Shown in pieces: positions 31,138 to 38,284 of a stretch of DNA of 38,284 nt. Position 1 is the first letter of the stretch. The number at the start of each line of letters is the position of its first letter. The translations under genes were made by a program, and so were the position numbers. Below the pieces are notes generated by a model. The model was not told the DNA's origin, made no database searches, and was given only the letters and a program-made list of their open reading frames with translations. This DNA is from UMGS1002 sp045586785 (GTDB lineage Bacteria; Bacillota; Clostridia; Oscillospirales; CAG-272): positions 1-38,284 of the forward strand of contig JAZNBA010000026.1 in assembly GCA_045586785.1 (NCBI GenBank), given 5' to 3'.

Positions 31138-31374
31138 ATGCGAGAAAGCCAATATAAAATGAATTTAATAAAGATAGGGCTCAAAATTGCCTATTATCGT
31201 AAGCTTCAAGGCATGACCCAAGAGGAACTTGCCGAAGCGTGTGAGTTATCATCCGGATATATTTCTCAACTTGAAGGGCCGGGAAGTTATTTTTGTCCAT
31301 CTTTAAAAACATTATTTAAAATAGCCGAAGCTTTAGGTACAACAGTATCTAAATTAACCGATATAGATGATTAA
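31138..31374 (+). CDS. XRE-family regulator paired with the second SLOG gene
   Basis: A 78-residue single-domain regulator. The helix-turn-helix is QGMTQEELAEACELSSGYISQL, followed by LKTLFKIAEALGTTVSKLTDI. I prefer the ATG at 31138 (GAGG ten bases before) over a TTG three codons upstream. Divergent from the SLOG gene and ending in a bidirectional terminator. It probably represses the pair. Confidence 0.82.
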   Translation: MRESQYKMNLIKIGLKIAYYRKLQGMTQEELAEACELSSGYISQLEGPGSYFCPSLKTLFKIAEALGTTVSKLTDIDD

Positions 31375-31406
31375 AAGCCGTGAATGACGCATCATTCACG
31401 GCTTTT
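31373..31406. terminator. Bidirectional terminator
   Basis: AAAAGCCGTGAATGA/TCATTCACGGCTTTT between the converging XRE and DUF4886 genes. Confidence 0.88.
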
Positions 31407-31409
31407 ATT

Positions 31410-32153
31410 TTATTTTATCTCAAATCCTGCTTCTATCATAGTCTCGGTAGCAATGCGTTGCACTCTCTCCACCATTTCCTCAGAGATCTCGGTGTCGAAG
31501 TCGCGATAGCTGTTGCCCTGTATGCTCTTGCCGGTAAACGCCATAAACCACATACACGCCAGCATATAACGGGAGTGCCCCTGATGGCAATGGAAACCGT
31601 CGCGGTATGTTTCATCGCCGATCTCTTGATACAGCTTCCACATAGCACGTCCCGACGGAATAACAAAGTGCGCATTTATTGCCTCTGCCGCCCGCTCATA
31701 CGCATCCTCAATGGCGGGAAGCATCTGCTCGGGTGTCTCAAAGGGTGTCATCTTGAAGCGCTTACATTCATGCGAGAATGTCCAGGTCATCTGCATAACC
31801 AGCTTTGCGGGCGGGCACAAACGGCGCACGTAAGCCGCAAGCTCGGACAGATAGGGCTGATATTTGTCATACTCTCCGCTTTGGGGACTGCACTGCTGCA
31901 TTACAACATAATCCCACTCATCCATGAGAAGCGCGTGCTTGAGTGACACAAACAGTCCTGTACCGTGACCGTTGATCTCATACGCATACGCCGCCTCCTC
32001 GGACAGCATATTTCTGTAATGGCGGTAAAGCGAGCAACCGCCGATGTAAAGATTGACTACCTTGAGCTCCTTGCCGCCTGCGCGGGAAACGCCGTAAATA
32101 TATCTGGCGGAGTCTGTACCGAAGCTGTTGCCGATTATAAGAATTTTCTTCAT
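31410..32153 (-). CDS. DUF4886 (SGNH-hydrolase-like) protein
   Basis: A 247-residue protein with an SGNH-type layout. The first block is ILIIGNSFGTDSARYI (nucleophile Ser in GNSF), then GGCSLYRHY (Gly block), DYVVMQQCSPQSG (in place of the Asn block) and DGFHCHQGHSRYMLAC (Asp/His dyad). This fits DUF4886, thought to be esterase-like; a carbohydrate-deacetylase role is only a possibility. No signal peptide is seen. It lies 18 bases after the ftsK stop on the same strand. Confidence 0.85.
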   Translation of the reverse strand: MKKILIIGNSFGTDSARYIYGVSRAGGKELKVVNLYIGGCSLYRHYRNMLSEEAAYAYEINGHGTGLFVSLKHALLMDEWDYVVMQQCSPQSGEYDKYQPYLSELAAYVRRLCPPAKLVMQMTWTFSHECKRFKMTPFETPEQMLPAIEDAYERAAEAINAHFVIPSGRAMWKLYQEIGDETYRDGFHCHQGHSRYMLACMWFMAFTGKSIQGNSYRDFDTEISEEMVERVQRIATETMIEAGFEIK

Positions 32154-32171
32154 TTTATTTTATCCCCCTTA

Positions 32172-35000
32172 TTAAACATCGTCGTTTATAACTTTTTCCA
32201 TATATTGCTCTTTGGTTATCAGCACACGGCGCGGCTTGTTACCCTCAGCGGCGCTGATATATCCAAGCGCCTCCATTTGGTCAAGTATCTTTGCTGCGCG
32301 TCCATAGCCCACCTCAAGTCTTCTCTGCATAAGCGAGGTGGATATCTTGCCGCTCTCGATCGCGAGCTCGATAGCGTCACGCAGCTTGGGGTCGGTGTTG
32401 TCACCCTCCACATCCTCGATGTTGGCGGTGGAGGCAGCGGCACCCTTCTTATTTCCGCAACGCGCGGCGGCTTCCTCGATCTGCTTAATAAACTCATCAT
32501 CGTAATGTGCCGCAGAGTTGTTTGCCTTGATAAACTCGACGATATTCTCAACCTCCATGTCACCGACAAACGCGCCCTGAACACGGATAGGCTTCATTGC
32601 ACCAACAGGCGCGAACAGCATATCACCGCGTCCGATCAGCTTCTCGGCACCGCCGATATCGATAATGGTTCGGGAGTCTACCTGCGAGGACACCTTGCAG
32701 GCAATACGGGAAGGAATATTCGCCTTGATAAGACCTGTAATAACGTCAACAGACGGACGCTGAGTACCGATAATAATGTGAATACCCGCGGCTCTCGCCT
32801 TTTGCGCCAGACGACAGATCGCCGTTTCAACATCGTCGGATGCCGTCATCATAAGGTCGGCAAGCTCGTCAATGATAATAACAATTCTGGGCATGGGAGT
32901 GAGGTCGGGATCATTCTCGGCAAGACGGTTATAGTTGGTAATATCGCGGACGTTGCACTCCTCGATAAGCTCGAAACGGCGTTCCATCTCGGCAACGGCA
33001 GTTGCAAGCACACCCGCCGCCTTTTTGGGATCGCTGACCACGGGAACGTAAAGGTGAGGAATGTCCTTATAAATATTGAACTCAACCTTTTTGGGGTCAA
33101 CCAGTATCAGCTTGACCTCGTCCGGCTTTGCCTTGTAAAGCAAGCTGATGATAAGGCTGTTTATGCACACCGATTTACCCATACCGGTCGCGCCCGCAAT
33201 AAGCAGGTGAGGCATTTTGTCGATGTTGAAATAAATAGGTTTACCCGCAACGTCCTGACCGAGACATACGGCAAGGCGGCTGGGGGTATCCATAAACGTC
33301 TGCGACTCGATCAGCGAACGCAGATATACGGTTGCCTGATGCTGATTGGGCACCTCGATACCAACAGCAGACTTGCCGGGGATGGGGGCTTCAATACGGA
33401 CGCCGGCTGTCGCAAGACTCAGCGCGATATCGTCAACAAGGTTTGCAATGGTACGGATACGCACACCGTCATCGGGGCGAAGCTCGTAACGTGTAATTGT
33501 AGGACCGCGTGAGTAGCTGATCTCCTTGATGCGCACGTTAAAGCTCTTAAGCGTGTCCATAAGACGTCTTGCGTTTTCACGCAGCTCGGCGGCGAAATCC
33601 TCTTCTCCGTCGTTTGAGGGCTGTGCCAAAAGCTCATAGGGCGGGAATACATACTCTGCCTGCTCTTCAGCAACCGGCGGCTCCTCGTCGGTCTCCATCA
33701 GCTCCGAAATATCCTCAACATCGGTAATAAGGCCTAACTTTGCCTCATCCTCATCGCTCTCAGCAGCCTTGGACTTGGCTGCGGCTTTCTCGGACGCCTC
33801 CGACTTAGCCGCGGACTTTTTCGGCTTTGCGTTGCCCTGTAAAATATCATTGAGGTCGTTGAAATCCTCATCACGCTTCAACTGCTCTGCCATTGTAGAC
33901 TCGGCAGGCTTTTCAAGGGGGATAGGCTCCAACACCTTCTTTTCACGGTCCTCGGTGGGAGTGAGCTCTACGACAGCTTCCGCCGCCGTAGGCTCAGGCT
34001 GCACATCGTTCAGCGGGATAGTGCCTGTCTTGGAGTTTGTGACAACGCCCTGTGCCGCAACCTCGGCATTTTCACCTACGACATCACTGTCGTCATCTGT
34101 AAACACCGCTTTTGCGGGTTGCTCTTCTTGCTCTTTTTCAAGTATCGCGTGACGGCGACGGCGGTCGTCTTCTTCTTTTTTGCGTTGCTTCTCTGCTCGC
34201 TTATCAGCCTTTTGCTGCTTGCGCGAGAGGACGGGCTCGTCATCCTCATCCTCAAGCTCTGCCGCCTGTGCCTGTCTTTCACGACGGCGATCAGAGGATT
34301 TTTTGATCTGATAACGAATATAAAGCGCAATGGCGCGCGGAGTCGTTCCGAACAGAAACATAAGCAAAATAAATATTCCTGCGCCGAGAACTATAAGTGA
34401 GCCGACAATGTTGAGCAGTCTGTAAAGCAGCTCGCCTAAAACACCGCCCAATACACCGCCGCCGCGAAGACCTATCGCGGTGTTCCACAGCGCGGACACA
34501 TCAAAACCTACCGAACCGTCCACACGAATGGTTATAACATGAACAAGCGCCGACACCGCCAGCAACGTCAAAAGCGAAAATGTCAGCTTAAGCGGAACCA
34601 GTCCCATGTCAACGTATTTACGCCAGAAAAATGCGAGGTTGAACAGTATCAGCGGCAAGAAAAATACAGGCCAGCCGAACAGTCCGCAAAACACATTGTT
34701 GACCCATTCGCCGGCAGGGCCTACAGCATCTGCCGCTTCAAACAAGTTGACGCACAGGAAAAACGCCGCTAAAAGTACAGCCAAAAAGCCTATTATAAAC
34801 GGCAAAAATTGATGTATGAATTTTGCGGACGGCTGCTCGGGAACCGCGTTCTGTATCGGCTCGCGAGGCTCGCCCGAACGGCGCGATGACTTTGGAGCAT
34901 CTGACTCACGCGCAGGCACCTTTTTGGGTGACTCAAGACGCGGTGTGTCCTTGTTCTGCTTTGCGTTTGATTTTTTTGATTTATTTTTGTTTTCTGCCAT
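32172..35000 (-). CDS. ftsK: DNA translocase FtsK/SpoIIIE
   Basis: A 942-residue DNA pump for chromosome segregation at the septum. A basic N-terminus precedes about four membrane segments (residues 65-225). A long acidic and charged linker (about 240-470) follows. The motor then has LLIAGATGMGKSVCINSLII (Walker A, near residue 605), IVIIIDELADLMM (Walker B, near 705) and GTQRPSVDVITGLIKANIPS. A winged-helix gamma domain closes it (SLMQRRLEVGYGRAAKILDQ). It is longer than Bacillus SpoIIIE mainly through the linker. FtsK versus SpoIIIE cannot be separated by sequence alone here. Confidence 0.95.
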   Translation of the reverse strand: MAENKNKSKKSNAKQNKDTPRLESPKKVPARESDAPKSSRRSGEPREPIQNAVPEQPSAKFIHQFLPFIIGFLAVLLAAFFLCVNLFEAADAVGPAGEWVNNVFCGLFGWPVFFLPLILFNLAFFWRKYVDMGLVPLKLTFSLLTLLAVSALVHVITIRVDGSVGFDVSALWNTAIGLRGGGVLGGVLGELLYRLLNIVGSLIVLGAGIFILLMFLFGTTPRAIALYIRYQIKKSSDRRRERQAQAAELEDEDDEPVLSRKQQKADKRAEKQRKKEEDDRRRRHAILEKEQEEQPAKAVFTDDDSDVVGENAEVAAQGVVTNSKTGTIPLNDVQPEPTAAEAVVELTPTEDREKKVLEPIPLEKPAESTMAEQLKRDEDFNDLNDILQGNAKPKKSAAKSEASEKAAAKSKAAESDEDEAKLGLITDVEDISELMETDEEPPVAEEQAEYVFPPYELLAQPSNDGEEDFAAELRENARRLMDTLKSFNVRIKEISYSRGPTITRYELRPDDGVRIRTIANLVDDIALSLATAGVRIEAPIPGKSAVGIEVPNQHQATVYLRSLIESQTFMDTPSRLAVCLGQDVAGKPIYFNIDKMPHLLIAGATGMGKSVCINSLIISLLYKAKPDEVKLILVDPKKVEFNIYKDIPHLYVPVVSDPKKAAGVLATAVAEMERRFELIEECNVRDITNYNRLAENDPDLTPMPRIVIIIDELADLMMTASDDVETAICRLAQKARAAGIHIIIGTQRPSVDVITGLIKANIPSRIACKVSSQVDSRTIIDIGGAEKLIGRGDMLFAPVGAMKPIRVQGAFVGDMEVENIVEFIKANNSAAHYDDEFIKQIEEAAARCGNKKGAAASTANIEDVEGDNTDPKLRDAIELAIESGKISTSLMQRRLEVGYGRAAKILDQMEALGYISAAEGNKPRRVLITKEQYMEKVINDDV

Positions 35001-35179
35001 GTAAACATCCTTTCCGATATTTGTGACAATCGCACAAATGCATTATATAAGGCGGCACGGACTATACTATTATCATTCCGTGACGTGATTTTCAATATTT
35101 ATATTATAACATTATAATCCAAGTATTTCAAGTAAGCACGCGCATAGTTTTCATTTTGTTAACAAACAGAGGTGTATTT

Positions 35180-35554
35180 ATGACAAAAACCGCAAAAAAT
35201 ATATCATTTCTCGCCGTCTCGGCACTTGCGGCGGGGCTTGTCAACGGTCTGCTGGGTGCCGGCGGCGGCATCGTGGTGGTATGGGTGCTGTCACGAGTGC
35301 TGGCGCACAGTCTCACCGACCGCCGTGATGCTTTTGCCAACGCGCTTACGGTCATGCTCCCTATATCCGCGATATCCGCCGCCATGTATGGTATGCGGGG
35401 CGCAGTGGACCTCCGCGAGCTGGACATTTTAATACTTCCCGCCATAGCAGGCGGCTTTATCGGTGCTTTGGTGCTTGATAAAATAAACACAAAATGGCTG
35501 CGGCTGCTCTTTGCCGCCATCATAATTTATTCGGGTCTTACCATGCTTTTTTAA
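35180..35554 (+). CDS. TauE/SafE (TSUP) half-protein, N-terminal type
   Basis: A 124-residue membrane protein with about four hydrophobic segments. It begins FLAVSALAAGLVNGLLGAGG, the signature of the first repeat of TauE/SafE sulfite/organosulfur exporters, and includes LTVMLPISAISA and LDILILPAIAGGFIGALVLD. Full-length members have two such repeats in about 250 residues. The second repeat is here a separate gene ten bases downstream. The start at 35180 has AGAGGTG upstream. The two probably form a heteromer. Substrate unknown. Confidence 0.83.
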   Translation: MTKTAKNISFLAVSALAAGLVNGLLGAGGGIVVVWVLSRVLAHSLTDRRDAFANALTVMLPISAISAAMYGMRGAVDLRELDILILPAIAGGFIGALVLDKINTKWLRLLFAAIIIYSGLTMLF

Positions 35555-35563
35555 GGAGAAAAA

Positions 35564-35953
35564 ATGAGAATAATATTTGACGTTATCGCAAGCTTTGTAA
35601 TAGCGCTGCTGTCGGGAATGGGAGTGGGCTCTGCCGGACTTTTGGTGGTCTGGCTCACCGCCACCACATCAATCTCGCAGTTGACCGCTCAGGGACTCAA
35701 TCTTTATTTTTTTCTGTTTTCCGCAGGAGCGTCGCTGATAGTACACATACAAAAAAGAAAAATATTCTGGAGCGTTGTTGCGCTCATGATATGTGTAGGC
35801 AGTGTGGGGACGCTGGCGGGAAGTGCGCTGTCGGCTCGTCTTGATCCGATGCTTTTGCGTCGTGCCTTCGGCGGTATGCTGGTCGTTTGCGGAAGCGCCT
35901 CGCTTTATGCCGCGATCCGAAGCCAAAATACAAAAAAATTGCTTGAAAAGTAA
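35564..35953 (+). CDS. TauE/SafE (TSUP) half-protein, C-terminal type
   Basis: A 129-residue partner of the preceding gene. It has about four membrane segments: VIASFVIALLSGMGVGSAGL, LYFFLFSAGASLIVHI, VVALMICVGSVGTLAGSAL and MLVVCGSASLYAAI. SGMGVGSAGLLVVWLT matches the repeat signature. AAGGAG precedes its ATG. The gap is too short for a lost linker, so this is a two-gene arrangement and not a recent frameshift. Confidence 0.83.
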   Translation: MRIIFDVIASFVIALLSGMGVGSAGLLVVWLTATTSISQLTAQGLNLYFFLFSAGASLIVHIQKRKIFWSVVALMICVGSVGTLAGSALSARLDPMLLRRAFGGMLVVCGSASLYAAIRSQNTKKLLEK

Positions 35954-35983
35954 AAAATCAAGTGCAAAAAATCGTCAAAGCCC

Positions 35984-36012
35984 TTTACAAACAAAAAGCT
36001 TTGTGATATAAT
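35984..36012 (+). promoter_or_regulatory. Promoter of rpsO
   Basis: TTTACA (35984-35989), 17-bp spacer, TATAAT (36007-36012). The roughly 100-base leader up to 36113 contains small inverted repeats and may hold an S15 autoregulatory site, but I cannot fold a specific one. Confidence 0.82.
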
Positions 36013-36113
36013 ATATGTTGTATAACGTTGGCTCGGGATTCGGATACAGCCGCACAGCGGCACTTCACCAACCGATTTCTGTGTCAATGAATAAAAGAAA
36101 GGTGAAAACAAAA

Positions 36114-36377
36114 ATGACAAGAGAAGAAAAGCAGGCAATTATCGATCAGTATGCCACCCACGAGGGTGACACAGGTTCTCCCGAGGTACAGGTAGCGCTT
36201 CTGACCTACCGCATCAAAAACCTCACCGAGCATCTTAAGTCCAACAAGCACGACAACCACAGCCGTCGCGGACTGCAGAAGATGGTTGGTCACAGAAGAA
36301 ATCTGCTGAACTACCTGATGAAGACCGATATTGAGCGTTACCGCGCTATTATCGAAAAGCTTCAGATCAGAAAGTAA
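36114..36377 (+). CDS. rpsO: 30S ribosomal protein S15
   Basis: An 87-residue S15, a primary 16S rRNA-binding protein of the small-subunit central domain. Typical blocks are HEGDTGSPEVQVALLTYRI, LTEHLKSNKHDNHSRRGLQ and MVGHRRNLLNYL. I chose the ATG at 36114 (AAAGGTG upstream, normal length) over a longer frame starting at 36015 that would add 33 unrelated residues. It precedes pnp, the usual bacterial order. Confidence 0.97.
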   Translation: MTREEKQAIIDQYATHEGDTGSPEVQVALLTYRIKNLTEHLKSNKHDNHSRRGLQKMVGHRRNLLNYLMKTDIERYRAIIEKLQIRK

Positions 36378-36390
36378 TAACGGTAATTGT

Positions 36391-36440
36391 AAAGGAGTGA
36401 CGGGCGGGATGATTCCGGCTCCTCACTCCTTACTCTTTTT
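36391..36440 (+). terminator. Terminator between rpsO and pnp
   Basis: AAAGGAGTGA pairs with TCACTCCTT around a GC-rich loop and is followed by ACTCTTTTTT. Confidence 0.75.
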
Positions 36441-36469
36441 TCACACAAAGGTAACATTCTCGCGTCGGA

Positions 36470-36518
36470 TTAGCAGTTAAATATGCGTCGGAAGCTCCGA
36501 TGTATATTTAAGTGCTAA
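36470..36518 (+). promoter_or_regulatory. Long leader hairpin before pnp
   Basis: TTAGCA-TTAAATAT-TCGGA pairs with TCCGA-ATATTTAA-TGCTAA, a roughly 49-base hairpin with small bulges 43 bases before the start codon. A double-stranded leader is the kind of target through which RNase III and PNPase autoregulate pnp in Escherichia coli; the parallel is an inference. Confidence 0.6.
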
Positions 36519-36561
36519 ACCTCCGTGAGATGTAAATAAAAAATCTAATGGAGGACAAAAA

Positions 36562-38107
36562 ATGTCTCAAAACATCAGCACACCCATGCAGTTTAAAAAC
36601 TACAAGGTTTTTAACTACACACTTGCCGGCAGACCTTTGGTTATCGAGACCGGTAAGATCGCAGGTCTTGCAAACGGCTCCGTGCTTATCCGCTACGGCA
36701 ACACCGCAGTTCTCTGCTGTGCCACCGCATCCGCTAAGCCCCGTGACGGCATCGACTTCCTGCCCCTCTCCGTAGACTTCGAGGAGAGAATGTACGCCGC
36801 AGGCAAGATCCCCGGCGGTTACCTCAAGCGTGAGGGCAAGCCTTCCGAAAAGGCTATTCTCGCGTCTCGCGTTATCGACCGCCCCATTCGTCCCCTGTTC
36901 CCCAAGGATCTCCGTAATGACGTAGCTCTGACTCTCACAGTTATGTCCGTTGATCCCGACTGCTCTCCCGAGATCACTGCTATGATCGGTGCTTCCATCG
37001 CTCTGTCCATTTCCGACATTCCGTGGAACGGCCCTATCGGCGGTCTGTTCATGGGTCTTGTTGACGGCAAGATCATCGTCAACCCCACCGAGGAGCAGCA
37101 GAAGAAGTCTGACCTCCAGCTCACCGTTGCCGCTTCCATGAACAAGGTCGTAATTATCGAGGCAGGCGCTAACGAGGTTGACGATGACACTATGTTCGAA
37201 GCTATCATGACCGCGCACAGAGAGATCAAGGACCTGCTTGGCTTCATCAACGCTATCGTTGACGAGATCGGCAAGCCCAAGTTCGAGTATCCCTCCTGCG
37301 AGCTGGATCATGAAATGTTTGATAAGATCTTCGATTTCTGCGAGAAGGACGTTATGTTCGCTCTCGACACCGATGACAAGAATATCCGCGACGAGCGCAT
37401 GGTTCCCATTCAGGACGCTATCATGGAAAAGTTCGGCGAGGAATATCCCGATCTGACCATTCAGCTTCCCGAGGTCATCTATAAGATCCAGAAGAAGATC
37501 GTTCGCCGCTGGCTGCTTGTTGACAAAAAGCGTGTTGACGGCCGCCGTATGGACCAGATCAGACCTCTGGCTGCAGAGGTTGGCATTCTGCCCCGCACAC
37601 ACGGTTCGGGTCTGTTCACCCGTGGTCAAACTCAGGTACTTACCGTTGCTACTCTCGGTATGCTCTCCGAGGCTCAGATGCTGGACGGCATTGACAATGA
37701 AGAGTCCAAGCGCTATATGCACCACTACAACTTCCCCGGCTACTCCGTAGGCGAAGCAAAGGCTGTCCGCAGCCCCGGCCGTCGCGAGATCGGTCACGGT
37801 GCGCTTGCTGAGCGTTCTCTGGTTCCCGTACTTCCCTCCGAGGAAGAATTCCCCTACGCTATCCGCCTTGTTTCCGAGGTCGTTTCCTCTAACGGTTCCA
37901 CCTCTCAGGGCTCCGTTTGCGGTTCTACCCTTGCTCTTATGGACGCAGGCGTTCCGATCAAGGCTCCCGTTGCGGGTATCTCCTGCGGTCTGATCACCGC
38001 TGAGGACGGTAGCTGGGACACCATGCTCGACATCCAGGGCCTCGAGGACTTCTACGGCGACATGGACTTCAAGGTTGCAGGTACTCACAAGGGTATCACC
38101 TCCATTC
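36562..38107 (+). CDS. pnp: Polynucleotide phosphorylase, 3' part missing
   Basis: 515 residues of PNPase, a 3'-to-5' phosphorolytic exoribonuclease. The first RNase PH domain (IETGKIAGLANGSVLIRYGN, YAAGKIPGGYLKREGKPSEK) and the helical linker are complete. The second RNase PH domain is present to GTHKGITSI, with RTHGSGLFTRGQTQVLTVAT. KH and S1 domains (about 190 residues) are missing. The apparent stop at 38119-38121 lies in adapter sequence, so the end is an assembly artefact and not a real truncation. GGAGG lies 9 bases before the ATG. Confidence 0.95.
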
Positions 38108-38191
38108 AAGTCGGATCGTAGCCATGTCGTTCTGTGAGCCAAGGAGTTGTCCTAATATGTTGTCTTCCTAAGACCGCTTGGCCTCCGACTT
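38108..38191. other. Sequencing adapter and barcode (DNBSEQ/MGI-type), not genomic
   Basis: Starts AAGTCGGATCGTAGCCATG and ends GGCCTCCGACTT. The 42 bases at 38108-38149 match what I recall of one BGISEQ/MGI adapter. The 32 bases at 38160-38191 match the complement of the other. The 10 bases between (TCCTAATATG) fit a sample barcode. Confidence 0.93.
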
Positions 38192-38284
38192 GGGACACCA
38201 TGCTCGACATCCAGGGCCTCGAGGACTTCTACGGCGACATGGACTTCAAGGTTGCAGGTACTCACAAGGGTATCACCTCCATTC
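38192..38284 (+). repeat. Artefactual second copy of 93 bp of pnp
   Basis: Identical to 38015-38107. Insert-adapter-insert is expected when a read passes through a short insert in a rolling-circle nanoball. It should be trimmed. Confidence 0.93.

Noticed and set aside
31965..33512. A 515-codon frame antisense to ftsK.
   Set aside because: A shadow of the conserved motor domain on the other strand.
36015..36113. A 33-residue N-terminal extension of S15.
   Set aside because: It overlaps the promoter-proximal leader, lacks homology, and a good ribosome site precedes the inner ATG.
36508..38142. A 544-codon frame antisense to pnp.
   Set aside because: pnp on the plus strand is certain. The antisense frame crosses into adapter sequence and has no domain.
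38108..38284. A CRISPR-like or tandem repeat at the contig end.
   Set aside because: The spacer matches sequencing adapters and the repeat is an exact copy of the adjacent pnp insert.

Overview
The window looks like the end of a metagenomic contig from an uncultured anaerobic Clostridia-type Firmicute (Oscillospirales-like is an inference). The grounds are sigma-A promoters with 17-bp spacers, GGAGG-type ribosome sites, a T-box leader, a SpoIIIE/FtsK translocase, recA-recX and rpsO-pnp order, and RAYT/REP-type repeats. No rRNA, tRNA or CRISPR array was seen. The last 177 bases are not genomic: they are a DNBSEQ/MGI-type adapter with a 10-base barcode, followed by a 93-bp repeat of the preceding pnp sequence.

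Layout. 1-480: ten codons of a possible ECF sigma factor and a REPIN-like inverted pair. 481-3061 (-): an HTH-cupin-acyl-CoA synthetase fusion behind a well-formed T-box leader (best specifier reading valine). 3072-4770 (-): an orphan solute-binding lipoprotein. 4786-6171 (-): a decaying stretch with a small XRE regulator, a frameshifted NUDIX gene and a broken RAYT transposase carrying two REP palindromes in its reading frame. 6184-11755: an AraC regulator divergent from an FAD oxidoreductase, aminotransferase, YitT and trpS run. 11753-12671: an XRE regulator divergent from a SLOG/YpsA-like protein. 12727-15089: pyruvate kinase and a DegV protein.

15212-24501 is the most unusual part. A lipoate-protein ligase is divergent from an operon encoding E1 alpha, E1 beta and a 580-residue protein. 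That protein joins a lipoyl domain and a peripheral-subunit-binding domain to a beta-lactamase/esterase-type serine hydrolase, in place of the usual E2 acyltransferase. A histidine phosphatase and an SDR dehydrogenase follow. A LacI regulator and a divergent phosphodiesterase close the block. ATGTAATTACAT-type palindromes in both divergent control regions suggest one regulon. No E3 or true E2 is present. I infer an undescribed 2-oxoacid or alpha-hydroxyketone cleavage pathway in which the acyl-lipoyl product meets a serine hydrolase.

24550-26564: a small lipoprotein, a DgoK-like sugar kinase and a hairpin-rich intergenic region. 26565-30567 (-): a tightly coupled recA-recX-ATPase-NUDIX run followed by a PHP phosphoesterase. 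30680-31374: a second XRE/SLOG divergent pair, built like the first. 31410-35000 (-): a DUF4886 SGNH-like protein and FtsK/SpoIIIE. 35180-38107: two half-size TauE/SafE proteins, rpsO and a truncated pnp.
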